In this document: piece after piece, positions 35,520 through 47,365 of the stretch
Layout of the letters: the number at the start of each line of letters is the position of its first letter
Position numbering within the stretch: position 1 is the stretch's first letter
Assembly: GCA_013180625.2 (NCBI GenBank)
Contig: SNVD02011487.1
Location: forward strand, 1 to 64,000
Source of the DNA: Boswellia sacra
Lineage: Eukaryota > Streptophyta > Magnoliopsida > Sapindales > Burseraceae
Direction: 5' to 3'
DNA length: 64,000 bases
The notes under the pieces: model-generated
Told to the model about the DNA's origin: nothing
The model's database searches: none
The model's input: only the letters and a program-made list of their open reading frames with translations
Position numbers and translations under genes: made by a program

Positions 35520-36871
35520 AAAGAGCGACTTTTTGGTACCCAAATGTTCTTGGGTCCTTGGGGGTTAGTTATGGTCCTTTGTGAAATCCATATTTGTTTC
35601 AAATTAGGATTTCTCTTAATGTAACAAGAATGCATTTTGTGTCCTTTTCTTCCACAATAATTACATGAATGATTAGGATTATTCCTAGATGATGCATGAC
35701 AAAATAGTTTTTAAAATACTTTTGATTTTATATTTTATATCCTAACCCTCTTTATCAAAAACACATTTTGGTTTTGTAACATAGAATTCAAATTTTTTGT
35801 GCTTTTTGTAAAACTATCAACAATATTTCTTTAGTCATTATTTTTCTTTCTCAAAATAACATTTTTTTTCTCTAATTTATCAAAATCCTTTTGTTTTAAA
35901 ATCTCATTTTCAGTTTTTAATAAATGTATTTGACTTTTCAAACTTTCAAAATCTTTTTGCTTTAAAATTTCATTTTCATTTTCTAAAGCTTCATTTATTT
36001 CTACCAACTCTTCTAATTGAGATAACATGATTTTTGACTTCTTTTTGAAAGCATTGATTTTTGAATTTTGCTTATCAACTTGCACATTTAAATTTTAGAA
36101 TGCTTCAAGTAATTCATCATATGAAAGTTTAGGATCATAGTTTAGAATACTTACCTCATCTTCATTTAAAGCCATGAAGCACATATTTGCCACTTCGTAA
36201 TCTTCTTCTTCATTCTCCTTCAAGATGATTTCATGAGTTATGAGAGAACCCATAAGTTCTTCTAATGGCAGTTTGGTGAGGTCCTTTGCTTCTTGAATTG
36301 CCGTCACCTTTGGCTCCCAAGATTTTGGTAGACACCTAAGAATCTTTCTCACCATTTCAACATTAGAATAAGATTTGCCAAGAGATTTCAAACTATTAAT
36401 AATATCCGTAAATCTAGTAAACGTTTCAGAAATTGATTCATCCGATTTCATCTTAAAAAGCTCATAACTATGAACTAGCATACTAATTTTGGATTCTTTA
36501 ACTTGACTAGTTCCTTCATGAGTTACTTCAAGTGTGTGCCATATTTCTTGTGCCGTAGAACAAGTAGATATTCTATTAAACTCATTTCTATCTAGAGCAC
36601 AATACAACACATTCATAGCTTTAGCATTCAAACTCAATTTCTTTTTATCATCTTCACTAAACTATTTAGGTTCTTTAAGCATGCTTTCTCCATTTTCAAT
36701 TTTGATAGGAACAAAAGGTCCTTCCAAAACAATAGACCATAAATCATAATCAAAAGATTGCAAGAAAATACTCATTCTAGTTTTCCAATAAGAGTAATCA
36801 CTTCCATTGAAAAATGGAGGTCTAGAGATAGAAAGCCCCTCAACATGTGAAGTTGGATTAAAAGTTGTCAT
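35520..36871 (-). pseudogene. Copia D gag, broken
   Basis: It starts at 36871 (MTTFNPTSHVEGLSISRPPF). A stop after LKEPK (36662) and another near 36095 interrupt it, and the coiled-coil segment (36085-35831) carries frame slips. The zinc knuckle near 35640-35670 has a Cys replaced (the codon for the second Cys region is altered compared with C). It is otherwise collinear with the intact gag of C. Confidence 0.82.
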
Positions 36872-36908
36872 AGCTCAAAAATCGATTAAGATTTAAAAAA
36901 TTGAGCAA

Positions 36909-36924
36909 CCTTGCTCTGATACCA
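36909..36924 (-). other. Primer binding site of Copia D
   Basis: TGGTATCAGAGCAAGG on the minus strand, two bases after the 5' LTR; a standard initiator-methionine tRNA primer site. Confidence 0.88.
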
Positions 36925-36926
36925 CT

Positions 36927-38698
36927 TGTTGACCCAGGTATGGCAACCCAAGAGGGGGTGAATTGGGTTTTTATTTATAAAAACGGATTTAGAAAACTTT
37001 TCTTGAAAGATCAAAATTATTTAAATCTTTCTTTGAAAACAAAGGTGAAGAAGATGAAAATAGAATGCAATCAAGAGAATGGCAATAAAGAACAATCACA
37101 AGTGCAAGTTAATGTAAAGAGGATAGGGATAGAGAGAGTGCAAACTCAATTTACGTGGTTCGGCAAACCTTGCCTACGTCCACGGGCTCCTAGCTCCACA
37201 AGCTAGGCTTTCCACTAAGTTGTAGAAATCTTTACAACTTGCTTGATGAACAACCTCACCAAGACTTTTTCCTTCAACCTTGATAACACCACACCAAGAG
37301 TTCTTCTTGATAAACAACCTCACCAAGGCAACTTCCTTCAACCCTTGATAACACCACACCAAGAGTTCTTCTTGATGAACAACTCACCAAGGCAACTTTC
37401 TTCAACCCTTGATAACACCACACCAAGAGTTCTTCTTGATGAACAACCTCACCAAGGAAAGAGTTCTCTCAAGGATAACTTTTATCCTTTACAAGAAGAT
37501 CTCACTCTCACCACAATACAAGAACAAAGAAAATTTTTACAACAAAAGTACAACTCTCTTCAAAGAGTAAATAAAGAATATAAAAGCTCTCTAGACTTGA
37601 TATTTCTTTTGTTTTTTTTGCTTGATAGATTCTTCTCTTCTTCTTGCTCTTTGTTGCTGAATGCATGGGAGAAGGGCTCCTTTTATAGGCAAATGGGATG
37701 AACTTAATCAAATGAAGACACCAACTACAAATTTTCTGCCCACCATAAAAACTGTAATTTTGTCTGCCATTTTTGTCAATATTCCGTTTGAAATTTGAAA
37801 ATCTGAAAAACATAAAAGATCTGCACAATTGAATAAGCTTTCCAACGCATTAAGAACCAAGCCATTTGGATATCTGTAGCTTAAGAGATGGCCAAAACAC
37901 CATTCGGTGCTCATGTGACTTGATTTTTCTTTCCTATGTCAGTCCACCGAATTGCATGTGTATTATGTCGGCCTTCTGTTTGAAATTTGAATTTATTCAA
38001 AGAATATGAAATCTGCTTCATTGAATCATCTTTCCAATTCCACAAGAATCAAGTCATTTGGATATCTCTAACTCAAGATATGGACAAAATATCATTCGGT
38101 GCTCAAATGAGTTGATTTTTCTTCTCTGTGTCAGTCCAACGAATTACATGTCAATTATGTCGGCCTTCTGTTTGAAATTTGAATTTCTTCAAAACATATG
38201 AAATGTGCTTCATTAAGTCCTCTTTCCAATGCCGCAAGAATCAGGTCATTTTGATTTTTCTAGCTCAAGATATGTCCAAAAGAGTATTCGGTGCTCATGT
38301 CAGCTGCTTCCATTTGTCTTTCAACTTGCATGATGATTTGGACAACCTTTCACTTGAAATTTGAATTTCTTTAAAACATATGAAATGTTATAAATTGAGC
38401 AATCTTTCCAAAGGCTCAAGAATCAAATCATTTGGACATCTATAGAGATATATATGACTAATTGATTGAACATTACTCATATGTCACATTCCTTGAGTCA
38501 AACCTTGTTCTTAAACTTTGGTGCCTTTAACATGTAGTCTTCTCCTTAGCTTCAACACTTTATTTTAATAAGCCTTTTCTTGATTTTACAATTATTTCAA
38601 TAATCTTACACTTGCACATAAATAAATATGTTAGTAAATCTCAATGAATCGATGTGTATTGTTATCATCAAAATTATCATGTAGCCTTAAGGCTAACA
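36927..38698 (-). repeat. 5' LTR of Copia D
   Basis: 1772 bp, partner of 31665-33464. Minus TATAAAAGG at plus 37679-37687; 65-bp units at 37242-37450. Confidence 0.9.
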
Positions 38699-39649
38699 AT
38701 AGGCACAAATGAGGACGGTTTTAATTCATTTAATAAAATAAGTCCATCTTGAGTGAAAAAAAAAAGTAAATAAATCATTGGATTTAAATGAATATATTAA
38801 GGGACCAGGTTACTTTATTGTAATGTTGTAGCAATTAAAAGTCCAAGTAAAATTTATTTTCTTTCCTCAATTTCTATTTATCTCTCATGTCTTTTATATT
38901 TTAGTTCACTTGATCATATACTCCTATTTCATTCCTTTCCATAAATCTCTATCTCTTTTTAATTTATCTCATAATTAAATGAACCCATTTTCAATCAAAA
39001 GAAATGATACAAAAGATTCTTAACTATAATGATGGAACTCTATAATATATTTGAAGAATTGTACTTTTAGTTTAAATTATTAATAAAGAATTCATTTTTA
39101 AAAAAAAAAATTGACTTGTATATCTATATTTATTTAACTAAAATTTTAATATTTTTACTTTGAACAAAGCAAATGAAATAATTTCTAACTCAAGATAGTA
39201 ATAATTAATGAAAATACTTTGAAATTGTTATTTATAAATTCTTAAAAAAAGATTAGGTTATTAACAAAAATTCAATTTGATTTTAAAGATAAGTCTATTT
39301 TTCTTAAAAGATATGTTTATGGCTCCTAAATGAGCGGTTAATTTGTCTTTTTAAGATACATGTGTGTCATTTTAATAAAAATTTAAAAGTTAAAGATAAA
39401 AAAATTTTGTACGTATTTTTGACTCATTCGGGCCAAGTACGAAACGACACGGTCCGAGGCACGACACGATCCATTTGGGTCGTGTCATATGGATCGTGCT
39501 GGACCTCTAAGATTTTTTTTAGTGCTAGGCACGGTACGGCACAAAAAACTATTTGTGTTGGACTAAGTACGGTATGAATAATGTTTTAGACTCAAAATTT
39601 TTGGGCCGTGTCGGCACGGTACCGTGTGTTTTACATATCTAGTTACATT

Positions 39650-42600
39650 ACTGCTAAATACTTGAAGATTTGTCTATTTTGCTAAATATTGTCTATTTGA
39701 TTTGATTTGTAGGATCACATAAAATTGGGCAAGCGCATTGTTTTACGTTCCGTGATAGGATCTACAACAACTCAAGTGATATTGGTTGTGCTAGTTTTCA
39801 AGAACGAATAACGTGTTCCTTACCCGAGCAAGATGTATTTTACAAGGCATATTCTGTACATCAATCTTAATGTGAAATAATACCATCAAATTAATAATTT
39901 TCATAATTTTTGAAGTTGTGAAATTTGATTATTGAAGGGTGATATGGTCCAACATATGTTCAAGTCTACCATATCTTCGGTAGATTATCTCTCAGAGATT
40001 GATTGTTTGGTTGAATAATATTAGAGAAATCACTTACTTACATCATATTGTTCCTAGACTATAGTTAGCACGCAGAATTCACCTATATATCAATCCAAAT
40101 ATTAATTTTACCATTGGCTTCAGTTTCTAATTTGAACTTTTGGCAAATTTTGAGTTAGCAAAAAATCTTTAGATGCTCTAGTGATGTCAGATGTGAATAC
40201 TAAAACTTGCAATGTTGGTGTCGAGAGAGCTGTACAAGGATTTAGCGTTTTTCCAGTCACTGCATTCAGTTGTTAAAGAGTTGGACTCGACCTGATGCAT
40301 TTAATGGACAAATATTACTGGTGCTTTGAGTCATTGATTTTGAATCTCTTTGGAAAGTTGTCTGCTTTGTGCCTTTCGCCACGTTAACATCAGATTTAAC
40401 TGCTTTTGTGCCCTTACGCTCGGATCAGAATCTATAATAATCCATCGTACTTTATTACAACAAATATTTAAAATTTTGATTTAAAACCAATCTGATAATG
40501 TCAGTAAACCATATCGTATCAAAGTCCATTTCCGACTACTATGGTAATAGACAATAACTTGAAAACATTGCTTTTGACACATCGGATAAAAACATTAGCA
40601 TATAGTGATCTTTGAAGCAAAGTTTGGATAAATATTGATGCTGCTTGGAATTCTAGAGTTTATAAAAATTCGCCTGCTAGAAGATCAAAACATTGTGGAG
40701 ATCTATAGATGATGAAACCTTTTTGAGCTGGAGATATCCTGTACCATTTCCAGTATTCATATATGCAACATGTTTATTTATGCAGCCTATAAGCGATAAT
40801 ATATAAAGCAGAAGAAAAAATTATATAAATTAGGGTTCAATTTTACAGTTTTAATTTACATCCTGATGGTATACAGTTAAATTTTTACAATTATTTGAAA
40901 TCTAATATAGTCCACTTAATTGGGCAAACAACATACTCCTGTGCCTAAATATCGTTTAGGCAGCCTGCATCAATAATAAGCAGATGATTTCAGTTAGTAA
41001 TCACATATGGGGTTGAAAAATATAGAGTGGATGAAATAATACATATGAAAAGAGGAACCTATTTAAACAACTTTAAAAGAAATGAGAAAATGAATGCTGA
41101 CTCATCAAAATTCTGTTAATAACCACTTGTTATTGGTACTCATTTTGGCAAAAAGCACTAAGAATAGGGAGTTAAATGAGTTTATAGACCTCATTCGTCA
41201 ATCTAACTCCACCAAGAGACTTCAACGGAATGTATTTGCAGGGATAAGAGATGCACACAAAGTTAAAGTCTTCATTTTACGATTTTTTGAGGAACAAGCA
41301 AACATTGAGGGTCTCACAGCAGTTACAAGACGAGAAAGAGAGATTACGAAACAGAAGGGAGAAAGAGAAATATAAAATGCACAAAAATGGAATAAAATAA
41401 GTATGAGAAACTCATAATAATTGCCCGCCCAAATGCTCTAGCACTCACATATGCCCTGCAAAACAATCATTACTTCAAATTAGATCAGAACAGGGATAAC
41501 AAGTTACGATACTGTTGATATTTCCTTCTCCAAGTTTAGATGTAAATTTTAACAAGAGTTTGTTTTTTAGGCTAGGTACCTCAAGATGCATATCATGATA
41601 ACTTGTTTAAAATACTTGATCAAATACACATATGGAATATATTTACATAAACCATTTTCCAAATATCAAACTTATTCAATTTCAGGGACTTCCTTATAAT
41701 AGATGGAGGTTGTTAACAAATTTTTCTTTACATTCATGATGAAGAAAAAGTCCGAAAAACTCTGTTCGAAAATAGTCATGATAACTTCTAAAAATCTGGA
41801 ATTTGTTTTAATATTGGACACAATAATTTTAATTCTAGAGCTACCAAGAATGAATGAAAAACATCTATATGAAAAAACTGGCCAAAGGTAAAACAACAGC
41901 ATTCCACATCCTGATAATAATACTATGATCTATATAGTACTTGTTCACTCTTTAGAAAACTTTCCAATCAAAAGAGAACCCTCTAACCATAAAACCCTAA
42001 TATAAGCCTGCACTATAACAAGGGATATCAAAGTTCTACCTTTGTGACAATTCTCACTTATGGAGTCATTACTGCCTTCCCCATCACATTTTGTTTTCCT
42101 GTAAGGAAACAGAATTCACCAATTCATGTATCTAATCGAAGTGCACAAAACTCGGATTCATTTACTTTACAAGATGGGACAAGAGTCAAGGCCTAAAGTT
42201 ATCTGGAAGCAAATAATCTCCTAGGAGGATTTATCTAGAACCCCATAACATAATACTTAGACCATAAAAATGAAGAATTACGTTACATACAGCCACAGTT
42301 TCAGCAAGTAATTTAAAGAACACAATCCAAAAACCTTCCCTAACACAATCCCTTACCCAAAACCCTATGCTTGAATCTTATACCCTCCACTAATTGTAGC
42401 AGAGGCTGGCAACCACACCATTAAAAAAAAAAAAAAAAAAAAAAAATTACAGAAACAATCATAACTGCATAACCATTACGCCTACGCATAAATAAAAACC
42501 ATAAAAACATCCACAAAGTCACGCACAAACTGGGATATAACATATTAATAACAAAATCGTACCACCACTAAGCCAATCATGTCACAAAATGAAATAATTG

Positions 42601-43383
42601 TCTCACCAACCATCCAAAATACCCAAAAAAATCACCACTAGCTTTAATTCAAACTCATAATCAATCGATTGATTTAAATCCATGGGTTCTGAAATGATAA
42701 TAATTTTTCTTTTAAAAAAAAAAACAAAACGAAACCTTGAGATTTGAAGAATTAAAGGGTTCACAGAGTGGTGGCAGCTGCAGAAGAAAGAAACAAAATA
42801 CAAGGAGAGAAGAGAACGAGAAAGAAGATCTCACCAAAGCTCTGTCACCTCTGAATCACAATAACACCCACATCACCATCACTCCTTGATCACCACCACC
42901 AAAGCCAACCGAAAATGCAGCGTCCGTATCAACACCAGAAAATTGGGGGAAGACAATTCCAACTAGCATACCAATAATCGTATCAACACTACAAGAATGA
43001 GAGAAAAAAAATTACCCACAAACCTTTGAAAATTTTAACAAGCCATTGTTCCATCTCCTCTACATCACCCCTCATCACTGGCAGTCCATCGCAACAGACC
43101 ACCACCAACAGCCGCATCTCCACCACCACCACCAGGGAATGCTTGAAGGAAGGCTGATCTTAATGCAATGATTTAGCCGCCGAGTAGTCGTCTTGGGCGG
43201 CGCTGACAACTTGAGAATGATTGGCGAGTGGAGTTCGGAGGAGAGGTGAAGAGATCATGATTTGTGGAGAGTAAAGTAGAGGGCGATGAACAAAAATAAA
43301 AGTGTGAGCCGAGCTGCGGTGGGTTTTTACTTTTTAGGGTTTCAATTTTGCGGAAAAAATATATATATATTGCCACCAGCGCG
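39650..43383. other. Region without a recognised gene
   Basis: No known protein family is seen on either strand. A 94-codon frame at 41094-41375 is rich in charged residues but unlike any family. Near 43330-42780 the minus strand has a TATATATATTTTTTCC stretch and moderately GC-rich, GGTGGT-rich sequence that could be an untranslated first exon. A run of about 28 A lies at 42422-42447. Confidence 0.4.
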
Positions 43384-43659
43384 CTACTCACCGCCACTTC
43401 AATTATTTTAACATAATCAATTATTCTTATTAATCCAATAAATATTTATCTACTCTATTATTCAATTAAATCTTATTTATTTTTATTATTTAATTCACCT
43501 AAAAGATAATTCCTTGATTATCTACTCACCGCCACTTCAATTATTTTAACATAATCAATTATTCTTATTAATCCAATAAATATTTATCTACTCTATTATT
43601 CAATTAAATCTTATTTATTTTTATTATTTAATTCACCTAAAAGATAATTCCTTGATTAT
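43384..43659. repeat. Tandem duplication of a 138-bp unit
   Basis: CTACTCACCGCCACTTCAAT begins both copies (43384 and 43522), and they look identical to the end of the unit (AAAGATAATTCCTTGATTAT). This is a recent local duplication, or an assembly duplication. Confidence 0.9.
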
Positions 43660-44545
43660 TCTTGTTAAACATATAAATTTCTAAGTATAATAATTATTAG
43701 ATAGTATTAATCAATCATTAAAATTGATAGCCTTCCATATTACATTATTATTGTTTTATCTAAGATTAATAACTAAATTAATGTAACCATATCCACTACT
43801 CATTTATTTGAGCTTTTTTTGTCTAGACTAATATAACTGTACAACTACCTTATTTGAAATTAATCCAGTCTCACAAGATTGTGTGACACTATAGTTTTCC
43901 ATATCTATATAGCATGACTAGCAATCTTGATTTAAAACAATCTAATGCCTACCGTATATTTGCTAATATTTTTCTAATTGAAATTAAATGTATTAGACAT
44001 TAGAGAAAAATTAATATTGAGTTACAATAGATGTAATTCTAATTGAGAAATTTTTAATTAATAATAATCCATAACTGCATAACATATAATATGTTTCAAT
44101 AATAAATACAAAATCATAACTCATGAGAGGATAAGTGATTAATTTTTACTCTATCACATTATATAAGATGACAGATTGTTTTCTACTATATATAATGTGA
44201 TTCACTTGTCATTAATCTAAGCACAGAAATAATTAATCTATTTACCCTAAATTAGCATGATCCTAAATTAAACTTGAATAATGCTAGAATTTTCTCATAA
44301 TTTGTATTGACTTATACAATTTACTTATATATAATTCCCTTAATTGAATTTAATATGAAAGAAGTTCAATTCTAAATTACAACTTCTTCCTTATGTAGTT
44401 TGATTGAACATAATTATATGTAATTACCCTAATGACTGCAATTAATTCTAAATTAAACAATTACCAATTTAGAATGTTCGATATATTAATCACTTACCAA
44501 AATTTTTCATATGTATTTACTTTATCCTAATATAGTGTTAGCAAA

Positions 44546-44606
<61 letters not shown>

Positions 44607-45532
44607 AAAGATGATGTAGTATTAAATTAATCAATTTCATAATTTTCATTATAGTAAAGATTAATTTCCCACCTCGTAATCAATTGTTACCCAATAATAA
44701 TCAATCAATTTAATTATGTTAGACTAATTCATCCCAATCTAAAATCATATAATATTAAATTAATCACTAACTTACTTGTTAATCAAATTATATATCGCAA
44801 TAATTAATTTCCTATATAAATGATTAATTATCTCCATATCATAATAATAGTCCATTATTAAATCAAATTATTAATTGATTATGCCAAATATAAGGCTAAT
44901 AAACTAATTCTTTTCTATGTAAAATTATGTTAGAAGTCACTCATTTTTTGATACTTCTATATGTAGTTTGAATAAACATAATTATATATAATTCCCTTAA
45001 TTTAAGCAATTAATACTAAATTAAATATTATAAATTATTACTCATTGTATTAATTTGAAGGTATAATAGAGATTGGAATGAAAATTACCATTAGTAAATA
45101 ATAATTACTATATTTAAATACATGAGATTGGAAGTTAATCTAATAATTCTAATCTTAAATAAGATAATTTTGTGTACAATATTGATTAATTGGTGACAAT
45201 CTAATATCTATAATCTTAGCTATTTAGTTTTACAATTACCAATGAAATTAATATATTTCCATTTCAAATTAACTATCTTTCATATTATTAGATTTAATTA
45301 ATAATTAAAACACTTAAAATAAGGAACAACATATATTAAGAAAAAAAAAAACCCATAACGTTTTCATATCATCCCGAGCTAGAAACTTAAAGACTATCAA
45401 TTTAAATAAGGTATAATTTTTATTTATTGATTTTGCTTAAGAAATAAAAATTACAAAAAAAAAATAAAATTTTTGGATATCACTGAAACTTGCAAACAAT
45501 GTTCCGTAAATTGTGGTTGATTGGAGTCTGGC
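43660..45532. other. Very AT-rich spacer with a CT/TA microsatellite
   Basis: No gene is recognised. 44546-44606 is (CT)n followed by (TA)n. The rest is AATTAAT-rich sequence. Confidence 0.6.
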
Positions 45533-45761
45533 TACAGTACATCGGATGTACCGGTCCAATAATTTTTTTGTATAAAAATCATAAACTAATGAATAAAAGT
45601 TGTAAATAACTATATAAAAGTTGTAAATTATAATTATATAAAAGTTGTAAATCAGTAAATATAAAAATTGTATTATAACTTTTATATTACTTATTTACAA
45701 CTTTTATATATCTATTTATAATTTTTATACAAAATAATGTACGGTACATCCATGTACCGTA
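45533..45761. mobile_element. Foldback MITE-like element
   Basis: About 229 bp that folds on itself. It starts TACAGTACATCGGATGTACC and ends with the inverse of TACGGTACATGGATGTACCG. The inner arms TATAAAAATCATAAA and AAAAGTTGTAAATAA also recur inverted. ATAAAAGTTGTAAAT is repeated three times inside. A target duplication is not clear. Confidence 0.65.
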
Positions 45762-46097
45762 ATAAAAGCGGTTGATTGCCACCGGTGTCACGCATTCTGC
45801 AACAACTCCATGATCAAAATGATCTTCATTTCACATTCTACAAATCCATGTTATTATTTTTCCAATATACATTTTCATTTCGTCAGAACATTGACAAATA
45901 CCTGCAATCTGGATTTTTTTACGCTTCTCGCGATGAAACGACAATTTTTTTTTTAAACTGGTTGGATGGCTGTGTAGATTTTGAAGAGAGGAGTATTTTA
46001 GTACCGTTAGTATCAGCATGTGCTCGTCGTCGGGATCGTTGTCGACAACTGTAAATGGCAATGGGCCTGAATCATTTTTTCAAAATTTCAATAATAA

Positions 46098-47365
46098 GGG
46101 ATATTATCATAAACCACCCATGAAGTTTAACTAATTATCATGCGGAAAGCTTCTTATGTAAATATATCAGCGCGGTCCCTAACGTTTGCGTTTAAGCTTC
46201 ATCTAGGTCCAACCAACAGATTCCGTTAGCTTTCAAATTAACGTTTTGGGATATTTTAGTAAAATTACATAAATTCATATGTGATAATATCATAAACCAC
46301 CCCTGAAGTTTAGCTAATTATTATGCGAAAAGCCTCTTATGTAAATATATCAGCGCAGTCCCTAACGTTTGCTTTTAAGCTTCATCCAGGTCCAGCCAAC
46401 ATATTCCGTTTGTGTAGAAACTGAGAAAAAAATTAAAAATACCATTTTGCCCTTACTTTTATAACCTTTCTTCTTTTTTTTTTTCGCAACCGAAAATCCA
46501 ATCCCTTTTCACACCCACAGCTACCTCTCTCACCCCAACCTCTCAATCTCCAAACATAGCTTTGGCTGGCTACTGGTTATTTATAAAATTTTAGTTTGAG
46601 AATTTTTTTTGCCTTTATTTTTGTTGCTTCATTTCAATACGTAGTGTCTATGAATGTTTTCTTAGGTTGAGAAAATTTTTGAAGAAGTTAGTGAGGAGAA
46701 AGAAAAGCATGCCAGTTTTAGGTTTTAGAGTTTTTGCATAATTTTTTTTAAACATAATTGTTGAAATAATCTGGATTTAATTTTGAATATTTGATTCTTT
46801 TTTTTTAATAGCTTTGTGATTGAGTTGAGATGGTGGGTGTTGATGGTGGAGGAAAATTCGGTGCTATCATGGTGGAGTCTTATGACGTATATTTTTTTAT
46901 TTAAATGAATTTGATGGTGGTGATAGTGGCTATGGTGGTTATGGATGGTGATGCTTGTGTGATATGGAATAAAAATTTTAGAAAAGAAAATTCAAGTGTT
47001 AGTTTTATGTTTACTGATATGAAATTATGTCATTTTACTAAAATACCCCAAAACGTTAATTTGAAAGCTAACGGAATCTATTGGCTGGACCTGGATGAAG
47101 CTTAAACGCAAACGTTAGGAATCGCGCTGATATATTTATATAAGAGGCTTTCTGCATGATAATTAGCTAAACTTCAGGGGTGATTTATGATATTATCCAC
47201 ATGAAATTATGTCCCCAAAACGTTAATTTGAAAGCTAACGGAATCTGTTGGCTGGACCTGAATGAAACTTAAACGCAAACGTTAGGGACCGCGCTGATAT
47301 ATTTATAGAAGAGGCTTTCCGCATGATAATTAGCTAAACTTCAGGGGTGGTTTATGATATTATCC
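46098..47365. mobile_element. Inverted-repeat element with doubled ~150-bp ends
   Basis: The ends are GGGATATTATCATAAACCAC at 46098 and the inverse of GGGATAATATCATAAACCAC at 47365. Each end holds two copies of a ~150-bp module (ends of copies near 46098 and 46286 on the left, 47200 and 47365 on the right) that includes CTAACGTTTGCGTTTAAGCTTCAT and CAACAGATTCCGTTAGCTTTC. It looks like one foldback element inserted in, or duplicated within, another. The unique middle (46420-47025) contains no recognised gene. A target duplication was not established. Confidence 0.75.

Larger units (their letters stand above)
31665..38698 (-). mobile_element. Copia-type retrotransposon D, non-autonomous, nested in hAT H
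   Basis: LTRs at 31665-33464 and 36927-38698 are flanked by ATAGG (31660-31664 and 38699-38703). It is closely related to Copia C in LTRs, primer site, gag, protease and integrase, and its coding sequence ends at the same point (PKYD then stop), with no RT core or RNase H. Its gag and protease are more damaged than those of C, while its integrase frame (33838-34800) is longer. Minisatellite copy numbers in the LTRs are lower. Confidence 0.92.
31448..39641. mobile_element. hAT-type non-autonomous transposon H, split by Copia D
   Basis: The ends are TAGACATGTAAAA (31448) and the inverse of TAGATATGTAAAACA (39641), flanked by the perfect 8-bp duplication GTTACATT (31440-31447 and 39642-39649). 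Without Copia D it is about 1.15 kb. Subterminal regions carry repeated GGCACG/CGTGCC-type words (for example 31539-31625 and 39430-39630), as hAT elements often do for transposase binding. No transposase is recognised, so it is non-autonomous. Confidence 0.88.

Noticed and set aside
41094..41375. 94-codon open frame as a gene
   Set aside because: No family resemblance, no supporting splice sites, and the AT-rich context makes a chance frame likely.
43173..43397. 75-codon minus-strand frame as a gene
   Set aside because: Low complexity, overlaps a TA repeat, and no recognisable domain; at most part of an untranslated exon.
46480..47000. Captured host gene in the centre of the foldback element
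   Set aside because: GGTGGTGATGG-rich sequence gives Gly/Val-rich frames, but no real similarity could be recognised.
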